Assembly (NCBI GenBank): GCA_000151295.1
Contig: GG745330.1
Coordinates: 927,115 to 991,114 of the forward strand
Length of the DNA stretch: 64,000 bases
Source of the DNA: Allomyces macrogynus ATCC 38327
Taxonomy: Eukaryota > Blastocladiomycota > Blastocladiomycetes > Blastocladiales > Blastocladiaceae
Reading direction: 5' to 3'
Under the pieces are notes generated by a model. That model saw nothing but the letters and a program-made list of their open reading frames with translations, ran no database searches and had not been told where the DNA came from. Positions within the stretch are counted from its first letter, which is position 1, and the number at the start of each line of letters is the position of its first letter. The translations under genes and the position numbers were made by a program. Positions 41,472 through 52,763 of the stretch are shown piece by piece.

Positions 41472-44400
41472 ATGTCGCTCACGACGCAGCAGCCGACGTT
41501 GCTGCACGAGGGGCTCGCCAGCACCATCTCGCAAGTCTCCACGGCGACGCGCTTCTCGCTGCGGTGCCTGGCGCTGTTATGCGAGGCCTTTTTCGAAGCG
41601 GCCAAGTTTTCGACGGCCGCATCCTTGGCGATCGGACGGCGCGCGCTCGTCACGGCGCTCACGTCGGCACGACATGTGCACCTGTTGACGGCCTCGGCCA
41701 ACCCGGGCGAGCTGGCAAGGCTCGACCCGAACCTCGGCGCCTCGTTCCTCAGCTTGCTCGACGAGTACACGGCGCTCGGCATCTACTTCGTGCACCATTC
41801 GTTCTCGCTTGCCGAGCTGCTCACGCTCACCACGTTCCACCTGACCTCGTCGACTATCAAGTTCTCGCTCAACGCGGCCGAAGAGACGGTCCGCATTCTA
41901 GACGGTCTGTTTGGGTCCACGGAAACGTCGCGCGCGTGCGCTGCCATCGTCGACATTGTGCGCCGCGAACTCTCCGAGTCAGACGAGCTCAACCGCACGC
42001 TTGACCCCGAGGACATTGCCGCCGCTGCCGCTGCTTCATCTTCATCGTCCTCGTCGTCGTCGTTTGCGCCGCTGCGCCTGCTCGGGTCAGCGTCCAAGCT
42101 TGCGACGCTCGGGTCGGTCACCAAGGCCATTACCGCATTCGCATGCCTGCAAAAGCTGACACAGCGGCGCAAGTACGCGCGGTTGCCCGTCGAAACCATT
42201 TTCGACTTTGTCGTCGACTACGACCGCGTGCGGTCGGCGCTTGACGACGCCAATGACGATGGCCACGACCCGCTCGGGTACGCGACCGATGACGACGAGA
42301 CGGCCGCGCCGATCTGGGAGTCAGACGATGAGCGCGAAGTCGTCGGGTCGATGGAGGGCATGCTCGACAGTATGCAGCTCGACGACGATCCGCGGCAGGC
42401 CGACGAGGCCGTCGACACGTCGACGCCCCCCTTGGACTCGACGTCGGCGGCGCTCAATAAGGTGCGCACGATCACGACCATTGAGGAGCTGCCGCGCGAG
42501 GAGAGCGACGAGCCGCTCTTGCGCCACCAGACGTCGATTCAGACGCTTGTCAGTACGCTCAAGCAGCGGTCGAGTCCCGTCGTGGGCCAGTCGTCGGCGC
42601 AGCCGCAGACGAGCGATCATCATCACCACCATCACCCGCACGGGCATCGGCGCTCGTCGATTTCGTCGACCTCGTCCTCGTCGGTGCATCCACAGCGCCG
42701 GTTCCCGCCGGGCCGCGCGCACCTCATGGTGCAGCACACGCACTCGATGCACCGGCACGGCCCCAGCGCCAGCAACGGCCATGGCCCGCGCCCTCGCCTG
42801 GCGCTGCCCGCCCCGCGTGTCCCGCAGCCGACGCACGTCTATCCGCGGCAGCCGCTCGTCTACAACATTTCGCGCTTTTTGCAGTATTCGACGGGCGCCC
42901 TACGGCAAGCGTTTCCTGCGCATCTTTGGGATTGGCCGCGCGCCGATTCCATCGGTCGTTGGGGACATTCACCACCCGAACCACCACGCGTTTGCCGCGC
43001 ACACGGGCATTTCCGTCAACGACATTGTGCTCTCGTCGTTCCAGCCGCCGCGTGCCAATTACCTGTCGCGGGACGAAGTGGCCGACGCGGCCCGGCACAA
43101 CTTCTACTCGTCGGCGAGTATCTTGAAGCTCGAGGCGCCCAGTATTCACCCGCTCGTGCACTACCTGTGCCTCGACCACGAGACGCGCACGGTTGTGCTG
43201 ACGCTGCGCGGGACGCTGGGGCTGAGTGGTACGCATTCCGCTCCCACCATGGTTTCAAAATTGAACCTGCCTCTCACCTTGCTTCTCCCCGCCAGACGTC
43301 CTGACGGACCTCACTTGCGACTACGCCGACCTGCACGTGTACGTCCCCGTCGTCGACGAGATCACGGGCCAGATCAAGGGCAAGGAAAAGCGCGTTTTCC
43401 AAGCGCACGCTGGGATGCTCAAGAACGCACAGCTCCTCGCCAACAACCTGGGCCCCTACATCAAGCACGCGCTCGACGAGTACCCCGAGTACGGTCTGGT
43501 CCTGTGCGGCCACTCGTTGGGCGGCGGTGTCGCCGCGCTCCTTGCCCTGCTCTGGTCGGACCGGTTCAACGACGACCACGACACAGTCGCGGCCGACGAT
43601 GTCGATGACGCGACCGACGACTCGGAACCGATTGACGAGGGCGAGTTTCTCGACGCGCAGGTGCACCGCACGGCGTCCTCGTCGGGGCTCCCACCCGGCC
43701 GCCCGCTGCACTCGTTCACGTACGGGTGCCCGTGCGTCGTCTCGCACGAGCTCTCGCAGCTGTGCGGATCGCTCGTGACGTCGGTTGTGCACGGCGCGGA
43801 TATCGTCCCGTGCCTGTCGCTCGGGCTCGTCAAGGACCTCAAGGCCATGGCACGCACGCTCATGGACCCTAGTAACAAGGGGGTTGCCGAGACCATCATC
43901 ACCAAGTCGCTTGGGCTCGGGACCAAGGCGCCCGCAGCCGCCATGGCCGCACACGCCGCGGCTGCGGCCAAGGGCGCGCCGCCGTCGGTCGATGACTTCC
44001 CGAACTTGACCGGGTCGGACGTCGAGGAAGACTGGCTGTGGTCCCTCATCCAGACACTCCGCGCCGACATGGTCGCTGAAAAGCTCTACCCGGCCGGCAG
44101 CGTCTACTGGCTGCGCACTAAGCCCTACGTGCGCCGCATCCAGTCGGTCGCGCCAACCTCCTCGTCGCCAACGCCGTCCGAAGACGGCATGGTCCCGCCT
44201 GATGTCGCTCCGGCACCGTCGGCGCCCGCGGGCTACCTGCCCGCGATTTCCTGGCCGTTCTCGTCGCTGACCGGTTCGGTCGCGCCTGAGAACCCGCCGC
44301 CGGCGCAAGTGCGTGCGGCTGCAGCCGCGGGTACGCGTGCAGGGCGGGCGGCGATCACGCGCGAGGAGCGCCGGTTCCTGGTGGTGCTCGACCGGCTCGA

Positions 44401-44530
44401 GGACGTTCATGATTTGGTTGGGGAACTGCGGTTCTCGCGGTCCATGTTCACGGACCATAACCCGCGGTTCTACGAGGACGGGATTCGCGCATTGGAGTTG
44501 GGTGTGGCAGGGCATGCGATTCATGAGTGA
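41472..44530 (+). CDS. Class 3 lipase, sn1-specific diacylglycerol lipase type, with one frameshift
   Basis: Exons 41472..43228 and 43296..44530; the 67-nt intron has donor GTACGC and acceptor GCCAG. Corrected length is about 996 aa. The N-terminal part is helical (ATRFSLRCLALLCEAFFEAA, YTALGIYFVHHSFSLAELLT). A low-complexity stretch with DHHHHHHPHGHRR follows near 42620. The lipase core has ISRFLQYSTG, YGKRFLRIFGIGRAPIPSVV, HHAFAAHTGISVNDIVLSSF, VVLTLRGTLGLSDVLTDLTC and the nucleophile elbow LCGHSLGGGVAALLALLWSD near 43508. FTYGCPCVVSHEL and VVHGADIVPCLSLG carry later catalytic-core segments. These match fungal and animal DAGL-like lipases, which cut diacylglycerol at sn-1. The frame shifts by one extra C near 42897-42902, between STGA and YGKRF; total length is one base over a multiple of three. 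There is no obvious multi-pass domain like that of human DAGLA. Confidence 0.78.
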
Positions 44531-45138
44531 GTGAATTTCGGGTGCTCGGAGATGGATGTTGCGTTTTGATTGGTTGGTGGATCGTTTTGCTCGGAGAGAA
44601 AGTCTTGGCCGCGCGTGCTCCGTGCTGGGGCCGCTTGTTGCTCGTGTTGATAGTTTGTGGTTTTCTTTTTGTTTTGCTCGCGAATATCCTCGCAATGTAC
44701 ATGTATCTGCAAACTCTTTTTGTCGCAGAAATTTGTCTTCTCCTCGACGAAACCGTTGCGGTGGCAAGCAACTCACACAGCTCGTCATGTATGGTCGAGA
44801 ACGCGACGGGGGAACAGAGAGAGAGCACAATTGAGGTGATCATCTTCGTCGCGGCACCACATGAAATGCAATCCTCGTGAAGATATAAAATGTGAACAAG
44901 AACAGGCCATTTCTTCCGTGAAAACATGCCATTCTTCCGTCATGACACGGCTGACACGGCCACAATGAACAGGGAAAGATAATTCAGCAGCGAATTGCAA
45001 CCCGTGGTTGCAGGAGGGTACCAGCATGACCGTACTGAGGCGACCAGCAAAGGCTGGTCGCGTGTATGACACGCGCCCACTCTCCTCCTTGAAAAAGCAA
45101 AGAAATACATAAGGCAATGGAAATGAGAGAAAAGACGG
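44531..45138. other. Intergenic, convergent 3' ends
   Basis: About 600 bp between the lipase stop and the probable end of the SNM1-like gene. It is AT-richer than average with imperfect short repeats (ttcttccgtgaaaacatgcca) near 44910. No gene was recognised. Confidence 0.4.
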
Positions 45139-47054
45139 TCAGGAAGGGTCGGCTGCATTAATGGGCTCGTCCGCCTCGACGGCACCACCGTCACGCTGTT
45201 GGTTGCGCTTTTTCGGCACGGCGCGCATGGTTTGGAGTCCAGAACATTATATCACAATGTATTAGGCCGTCGTAATTGACCCGTGGTGGGGCAGCTCGAG
45301 GCGGAGCGCAACAACATGGATGCTACTTGGCGCGTCAGGTATGAACAAAATCTCACCGCCAACGCTCGGCGTGCAACCTCCCCCATTCCACTGCACGCGC
45401 TCCCGCTCCTTTCCCCATCCCACGGTACCCGCGCCCACGTCCCACCCTCATTTTGATCCGATGCTTGGTCGGCGGCATGAGCGCGCCCATGCTCACGACA
45501 TGCACGTCCGCGCGCCTCGGATCCGGTGAGTACCACTGCAGCAACGCCGGGTCGCTGAGGCATTGCAAAATGGCCCATTTCTTGGCGTCCCAATAGAAGC
45601 GCACGCGCAGCGCTTTGCATATTTCTGAGCGTGAAAGCTGTCAGGATCATGGACGCTCTCAAAAAAATGAGTGCCGAGGCGAAGACGCACCGGGAAACAC
45701 CTTTTCCTTGCCGATCGTGTAACTGCCGACGAGAATCAGAAGCCACGTCACGCATTCGGCAAAGACGGGCGTCAGGTGGTGCCGCGAGTTGACGACGAGG
45801 CCCGGCGGCAGGAAATCGTCCGGGTGCGGCCACGGCTGCAGTGTCAGCCGCGGCGGGTTGCGCTTGGCGACGCGCTTGCTCACGACGAGCGGCGCGTTCT
45901 GGTTCGCATCGAAACACGTCACGCGGCACCCATCCACGACAACCGGCTCGTTCATTGGCAACTCGCGCACCAGATCGCGGCGCACACGCTTGAACGTGTG
46001 CCGCACCAAATTGGCTTTGGCCGTCGAAGCGTAAATCGGCCCGTGCGTGAAAGTGCCCGACAAACCGCCATAGTGATCCGAATGAGAATGGGTCAGGAAG
46101 TAGCCCGTGATACCCGGGATCGCGCCGTACGAAAAGGCGTCGACGGCAAAGGTCGTGTCAGGGATCTTCTTGTAGAACGGGCACAGCCGACGCGGGCGGG
46201 CCGAGGTGGGTGCGGGCGAGTCGCGGTCATCTGCGTCAACATGCGCGGCGGGAATGGGCCCCGGAGAAGCGGGAAAAGGCGCAGGGGCAGTGGCAGGGGG
46301 TGGAGGCGGTGGTCCAGGCTCGGCACGCGCGAAAAGCTGGAACAGCGACGGCTGCTGGGCACTTGCGGAGACCTTTCGACTCGATGGAGTCTTCAGTACG
46401 GCCGACTTGGACGCGACCCGCAACGGTGCACTCGGCGGCGGCGGCGGCTTGGAGACGGAAGTCGGGCGCAAGGTGGTGCGCTCGGCAGACGCTGCCGGTA
46501 CCGTCATGGACCGCGCGGGCGAGTCGCGGATTCCAAGGCCCACGGGCAAAGATGGCGGCGGCGCGTTGCCGGCATCGGCCACGTCCATGGCGTCGCCGTC
46601 CTCGTTGACCGGCGCAAGCGCACCGTCGTCGTCTGCTGTCGCTCACAGGAGCGGGGACGACAGGTCCACAGTGGGACGCGCGCGCACATGCGTTGGCCTT
46701 AGCACAGTCCGGCGCTCGGCTGACGGTGCCGATGCCGACGGCACCGTTCGGGGTCGCTTGGCTGCGGGTCCATGCCGTTCGGGGCCCGAAATCGACCGCG
46801 CGGCGTCCCAACGATCGTGTCGAAGTGGATTCGGCTGACCGTCGCGGCCTTGGATGGAAGCTGCTAGGCTCAAAGTCGCTATCGTCGTCCTTGTCGTCGA
46901 CCTCGTCGGCGTGGACTGAAGGATCTGCGTCACTGCTCGAATGGTCGACGTGATCGTCGTGCCCGCCGTCTTGGTGCTCTGCAGCTGTGCTCGGCTGCGC
47001 GTCGGCGTGGGCGCGACGCGGGAGGCGCACGCGAGAAGATGAAGCGTCGGCCAT
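45139..47054 (-). CDS. PSO2: SNM1/PSO2-family DNA cross-link repair nuclease, apparently missing core segments
   Basis: Exons 46647..47054, 45691..46600 and 45624 down to about 45440, plus a possible last exon ending at 45139; introns 46 and 66 nt (GTGAGC, GTGCGT). The N-terminus is acidic and Ser-rich. The metallo-beta-lactamase part has CPFYKKIPDTTFAVDAFSYG, AIPGITGYFLTHSHSDHYGG, FTHGPIYASTAKANLVRHTF and LPMNEPVVVDGCRVTCFDAN, near-identical to SNM1A/PSO2. After DAN the expected HCPG and HTGDFR ligand segments are absent: about 27 unrelated basic residues lead straight into the beta-CASP part (ILVGSYTIGKEKVF + ICKALRVRFYWDAKKWAILQ, DVHVVSMGAL). The usual YSEHSS histidine region was not found before the end. 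SNM1/PSO2 is a 5' exonuclease acting on interstrand cross-links. As written this copy cannot bind both metals, so it is either a pseudogene or a mis-assembly. Confidence 0.7.
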
Positions 47055-47249
47055 CTTGACGGCTGGGCTCGCGCGTCGCCGTGCTGGGAGGCTGTCGTCG
47101 CCGGCCTCGACGATTGTCGTGCGGGCGTCGCTTCCAGTGAGCGATCCTGCAGCAAATCGCGGTGGTTAGGGAGGGCGTTTGCTGGTCAATGGGCGGGTGG
47201 AACACCGCCGCAGCGACGGCGGCTGCGGAGGGCATGGCAAGTCGCTGAG

Positions 47250-48974
47250 TCACTGCACACTCCACACTCGGACGGGGAACCGGCGTTGGCAGGGGGGAGT
47301 ACATCCGCGATTCAACATGTGAGTCACCTCATGTATGGGCATGTCCTCATTGTGCAATCCAGCCAATGCAGGCTCATTGGGTTGGGCTGCTGGTATGGCA
47401 ATGGAACCCCAGGGCTCAGCATCTGGAGAAGCTCCCTCATGCATGGGCATGTCCTCTTTGCATGTCATGTCCCTGCACATGGCAGCATCATTGGCCTAGC
47501 CATCAAGGCCATGTTGCTGCTTACTCAAATTACTCTTGCCCATGGCCATGTCTTGGTCACAAAGTCCATCAACACAAGGCTCACCAGACATGGGCAGCAG
47601 TGATGTCGCCTCATCTTGCTGACCAGAACCTTGCTCATGGGCGTGCACTTCTTTTGCAAGCTGCTGGAGTGTGTGCAAGTCGATACCAGCCAGTGCAATC
47701 CACACCTTGCCCTGCTTGCAATGAGCATGCCAATTGTGTGGTGGAGTGTCAGCTGCAACCTGTACACCCTCAGGGATAAACTGCAGAATCTGAACACCAT
47801 CTTGTTGCTTGCCTTGCCCTTGTGCTTGGTCATCAGTGGCAGTACCCAGCAGTGGCATGGCATGCAGCATGCCAAAATCAGGAACAAGGCCACAAATGTC
47901 AAAGGCATACTTGGGGTTCTGCAAGATGAACAGGTTGTAGTCAACAATGTGCACACACACTTGTACAGAAACATGTTGAGCTACAGCTTCAAGCCATGGT
48001 GGCAAATGGTTGTGACCCACTTGTTGATCACCACATAAAAATCACAATGCATCTTGCAATTGGATGGGTTCCCTGTGGCATGTTGGTCTTGAGGTGGCAC
48101 CAGTGGCAGCCACAATTTGACAAGGCCTGCAAATGGGTTGATACAACGCCCAACAGCATAGCAAAAACATGCAATGAACGTTTTCTGACATGTTCTTGGC
48201 AATCTCCTGGAACAGGTAATCAAACGACCTGGTAAAGAGTGAGCAATTGGCAAATGGCGCATTGAGGTGATGCACATGGCACAGGTACTCAGATGCAAAC
48301 AGGCCAAGCCTGTCACAGTTGGGGATGCTATAGACAAGAAAGTCAGCAACCTGGTTGGTGACCATGATGGCCTTCAACAGCTATGTACAGTGGAGATTCA
48401 GGCAAGTTGACATGTCACAAGGAAAGTGTATAGCACAAGAGAGCAAGAGTGCATTGATCATGACCATGTCATTGGACAACCTGTAGGCCTCTTTAGCATA
48501 GAGCAACCCATTGCAAAAATCTTCATTGGCATGACATGCATGGTAGCACAAGTAGAGAGTCACCTCAGTTGTGGCAAAACCATGCACAATGACAAGCCAC
48601 TCAGACTGGACCTCAATGACAGTACACATGGCCAAGTACTCAGGTGCATCAACAAGTGTGCAGTGAAGAGTTTGGGGAATGACCAAAGAAATGGGCACAC
48701 ACACTTGATTGCTTGGTGCAGTGGCTGAAACAACTGGGACACTTGGGGTGACACCTGGTGTGACATCCTTGACTGGTGCAGGTAGAATAGGCTCTGCAAC
48801 AGGTGCAGCATCACTGGATGCAGTATTGACAGGCAGAATATTGGCCATGGCAACACATGCCAGGTCTGAATTAAGGAAAACGACATGGTGAATGAGAAAA
48901 CGTGCAGAATGCAAGGAGACCATGAGCAGAAATGCAGACAGGCAAGGTTCCAAAAGTCGGAGTGAAGTGAGCAC
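47250..48974 (-). pseudogene. Decayed CpG-poor coding element, transposon-like, unidentified
   Basis: One reading frame runs from 48974 to 47250 (575 codons) interrupted only by stops at 48381-48383 (TAG), 48042-48044 (TGA) and 47496-47498 (TAG). Each is one C-to-T step from CAG or CGA. The peptide has normal composition: a Pro/Val-rich start (MANILPVNTASSDAAPVAEP from 48848), then helical, Cys/His/Leu-containing segments such as DFLVYSIPNCDRLGLFASEY, SFDYLFQEIAKNMSENVHCM and VHIVDYNLFILQNPKYAFDI. The DNA is strikingly CpG-poor and rich in CA/TG, unlike every flanking gene. I recognise no transposase, integrase, reverse transcriptase or gag motif, and no terminal repeats were found by eye. 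It lies between SNM1 and the mucin-like gene. An intact host gene with unusual codon use and short introns is the alternative, but it is less likely. Confidence 0.55.
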
Positions 48975-49358
48975 ATGATCACACAGAAGACAGCAGCTGA
49001 AGGTCAGGCCCTCCTGATGTGCTCCCTTTCAAACAGTGGCAAAAAACATGATGCTCTTGCACAGACAGATCAAAACAGCCAGACAAAAACAAGACGCAAA
49101 AAATGTGCAAACCAAAACCGGGTCCTGCAAAGGCCTCGCTCAACAAAAGCACACGACGTCCAAGCGTCACAGCCAACACCAGGCGGCCCTTCCATGCCCA
49201 AACTCAACACGACAGCCCACACAACAGCCAGGCAAGGCCGCCCGCGACTCTTCACGCACGTCCCCTCTCCACTCCTCCTCATCCGACCCCCGAGAACGCC
49301 GCCTGCACCAGCAGTCGCCCTCTCGCTCTAAGAAAGCACATCTGCACCACTCACCCGC

Positions 49359-51991
49359 TTACAGCTCAAAGAAACTCTGCGGGTGGTTGCGGCGCGACCC
49401 TGACGACGACCCCGACGACGCCCCACCGTTCGTGGGGGACGCCGGCGGCGCGTAGGCGACAGGCGCCGGCAAATGCGCGGGCGCTGGCGCGGCCATCGTC
49501 TCATTCCCAAGCTCGACCTCGACAAACCCGGCATCCGCCACAGGCGCACCGCCCGCCGCCGCCGCCGCCGCCGCAGACCCGATCGGCACCAAGCCGGCGC
49601 CGCCGAAATGCGTGGTCGTCCCATCGGCCGCGGTATGCTGCACGAGCTGCGGCATCCCAATCGACATATCCGACCCGCTGTCGTCGCCACTGGTAGCAGC
49701 ATCGCGGTTCTTGGCCTCCGACTGGCGCCGGCGGAACGCGACCCCCATAGCCATGCCGACAAGTGCGAGCCCGCCAACGACAGACCCGGCAAGCACCGCC
49801 GCAGGAGTACCCTCGTACGAAGCCGCCGACGCGGTCGACGCGGACCCGTCCGAGTTCCCCTGGAGTTCAGCCGAATCAGTGTCCTCAAACTCGCGCGCGT
49901 CGCCCGCCGAGAACAAAGCGCCGCCGCCAATCACGGGTCGGCCACCGGCGGACCCGGCGCGCGCGTTCTTCTTACTGCCCGAAGTGGACCCGACAGAGGT
50001 TGCGCCCTGCACGTCCGAGTCACCGAGCGCCGCGTCCGGGCGGACGGGCGCGGCCGATTGCTCGGTGGTCGCCGGGTTCGACGCGCTCTTGGCCGCGACC
50101 GGGAACGGGAGCGGCGGGTCCGACGACGAGGGAGCGGGCACGGCGACCGACGACGACGGCGACGTCTGTGTCCCCGCGGGGCCAGCGTGAATCGTCGGCA
50201 GCGGCGCGTCGGTGTCGGTGTTGGCTGGGACCGTGGGCGCGGCAGTGTTAGCACCGCCCGACGGAGCCGGGGAAGTCACGGGCACGGGGAACGGCATGGG
50301 CACGTCCGAGGTCGGCGTGGCGATGGGCACGGTTACGCCCGTCGAAGGGGTCGGGTTCGAACCACCACCGGGGACGGGGAACGGCATCGGCACGTCCGTG
50401 GCCGAGGAAGTCGACGACGAGGACGAGGCCGACGACGAGGCCGACGACGAGGCCGTGGCGGTGCTGGTGGGCTTGGGCGGGACAATCACGGGGACATCGA
50501 CCGAGGTCGACGGCGTGGTCGTGGGCACGACCGTGCCCGTGGCAGTGGCCGTGGCGGTACCCTTGCTGGCCGACGAAGACTCGGCGGGCGGCGGCGCAAT
50601 CGTCGGGATCGGCGCGACCGAACTCGACGACGAGCTCGTGGGCGCGGGCGCGGCCGAACTCGAAGTAGGAGCGACAATCACCGACGACGACGGGGCCGGG
50701 ACGCCCTCCGTGGGCTTGCCGTGGGCAGGGACGCTGCTCGACGACGAGGCCGTGGCGGTCGCCGAGGCCGGAATCGTGGGCTCCGGGTCGACGGGCGTCG
50801 GGACGGCCGTGGGGATGATCGTCGGCGACGGGGACTCAGTCGCGGCAATCGACGTGCGCGACGGGATCGTCACGGCAATCGACGACGACGACGACGGGAG
50901 CCCCGTGCTAATGGCAACGGCCGACGACGACGACGACGAACTTGAGGCTGTGGCCGTCGGCTTGACAATCTCGGTCGGGTCAAACGTCGGGAGCGTGATA
51001 ACCGTGGGCAAGATCAGCGTGCCGGCGGCCGACGACGATGACTTGGTCGGGGGGAGATCGGTGGGCGCAATCGTCGGAATCGGCTTGGCCGAGGTCGACG
51101 TTGCGGTCTCGGTCGCGCTAATGTCCTTGGACACGGCCGGCGGGAGCGTGATTTCAACGGGCGCTTCAGTTGGGCGCGGCTTGATCGTGGTCGTCGAGCT
51201 CGAGCTGGTCACCACCGACGACGAAGTCGAGGCCGGCGCTTCCTTCTCGGGGGCCGCTGTCGGGGCGGGCTTGGCGGCGGGCGGCGCAGGCGCGGGCGAG
51301 CTCTTGGGCGCCGCTGGAGCCGACGACGAGGATGACACGGGGACCGGCGCGGGGGCAATCGTGGGCACGGCCACGGGGACCGAGCTCGACGCCGACCGAG
51401 CGGCCGCAGGGGCCGACGACGACGGCGCGGCGGGCGCGGCCTTGATGGTCGTGGGCGTCGAGAGCGCCGTGGTCGCCGTCTTGGCCGGAGCAGCCGAGGC
51501 GCGGGTCGACGACGGCGCGGGCGCGGCAGCAACGGGGGCGGGCGACTGCACGATAGTCGTGGCCTTGGGCGCCGGGGCGGCAGTACTCGAGGGCTTGGCG
51601 GGCCCCTGCGTGACGGTGATCGCGGGCTTGGTCACAACGAGCGTCGAGGCCCGCGGCCTTGGGCGCGGCATTGGTGACGGTCTGCGTGATGACCACGGGC
51701 GCGGCGGGGCTTCTGCGTCTGCACAATGGTCACGGCAGGCGATGGCGCGGCAGTCACAACAAGCGTCGACGTGGCGGCGGCTGGAGCCGGGGCCGCAGCA
51801 GCGGGCGCGGGGCTCGCCGACTCGGCCTTGCCCGCAGCCGGGTCGAGGATGGGCGAGAGCACCTCGGAGACGGTGTCGAGCAGGGCCGGGGCCGGGGCAG
51901 CGTTGGCGGGCGTCGAGGCCGAGAGCGCAACGAGCACGGCGACAGCGACGAGCGCCAGCACCGAGTGCTTCTTCTTGGCGTGGTGGGACAT
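49359..51991 (-). CDS. Mucin-like Ser/Thr/Pro-rich cell-surface protein with signal peptide and one TM; two frameshifts
   Basis: The ATG at 51991 gives a basic start MSHHAKKKHS and signal peptide LALVAVAVLVALSASTPANA. A stalk of roughly 550 residues follows, built of Ser/Thr/Ala/Pro runs (poly-Ser, repeated VPMPFPV, TIAPTP-like). A single membrane segment lies near 49800 (AAVLAGSVVGGLALVGMAMG) followed by FRRRQSEAKNRD. The cytoplasmic tail is about 120 residues and ends NHPQSFFEL. The layout is that of fungal wall-stress sensors of the Mid2/Wsc kind, without a WSC domain; homology is not claimed. Near 51690-51730 the sense runs through three frames within about 80 nt (TIVQTQ, then SPAAPVVITQTVTNAAPKA, then ASTLVVTKPAITVT), implying two extra bases. 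The span of 2633 nt fits that. Confidence 0.6.
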
Positions 51992-52763
51992 TGATGCAGG
52001 GTGCAAGTGGGCGTCTAGCGGGCCGTCTATGGTTGGTCTATGGGGGGGAGCGCGGGACTTGGCTGCGGTTGCGCGCGCGGCAGGGAGGCCGTGGCGGATG
52101 AATCGGGCGCGCGGTGGAGGCAGCGGCGGCGGCCAGAATTCGCGACGGCGCCTTGGCAAGCGGGTCGGCGGGCGCGCGGCGGGTCCGTGAGCCGACTGCG
52201 GGCAGTGGCGGCAAGTGTGTGGGCGCGGCGGACGCTCGTCGTGCGCGGCAACGTCGTCGAAGTCGAAGGGCGGGAGGACGAGGAGATGGTGGTGGTTGGC
52301 TGTTGTCGAGAAGGCGAGCGACGAGTGGCGGCGCGCACGACCCAAGCGCACGCACACGTGCAGTTGTCGCTTCGATTATGGGGAAATGGCGTTTCAGAGG
52401 CTTTCAGCATTTCGCTGCACGACGCGCCCGAACGACGCCACACATAAGCCGCGCCAACAACCCGCGATTCGCGCTCGGGATCCCGCCGCCTAAGATCCCG
52501 AAGCTGAATCCCCGTCAAGCCCCGCCAAACCCCGCCAAACCCCGTCAAACCATCGATTCATGCACGCCATCGGGAAACGGATTTCATTTTGCTGTTCGCT
52601 CAAACACCACACCCCTCCGATCAATCAATCTTTCGCATCCAGGTCAAGCCGCCGCAGCAGCAACGCATGCATGCGCATCGCCCGTCATGATCGCGCGCCC
52701 ATAACCCCGTCGCCCTGGAGGCGCCGCGCGTCGCGTCACGTCGCGTCGTGGCGGTCCAATCCA
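51992..52763. other. Intergenic, no gene recognised
   Basis: About 770 bp between the mucin-like start and the stop of the next minus-strand gene. It probably holds the mucin-like promoter and the next gene's 3' UTR. It contains a 10-bp tandem repeat. Confidence 0.4.
52511..52550. repeat. 10-bp tandem repeat, four copies
   Basis: Units cccgtcaagc, cccgccaaac, cccgccaaac, cccgtcaaac, head to tail, about 520 bp upstream of the mucin-like start. Confidence 0.85.

Noticed and set aside
43274..44830. Minus-strand 518-codon frame opposite the lipase
   Set aside because: Arg/His-rich shadow of an exon that carries the lipase catalytic core.
47250..48974. Naming the CpG-poor element as a specific transposon superfamily
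   Set aside because: No transposase, integrase or polymerase motif and no terminal repeats could be seen, so a superfamily name would be a guess.
50212..52101. Plus-strand 629-codon frame opposite the mucin-like gene
   Set aside because: Gly/Val/Asp-rich text is the mirror of Ser/Thr/Pro codons. The minus strand has a signal peptide and TM segment in the right places.
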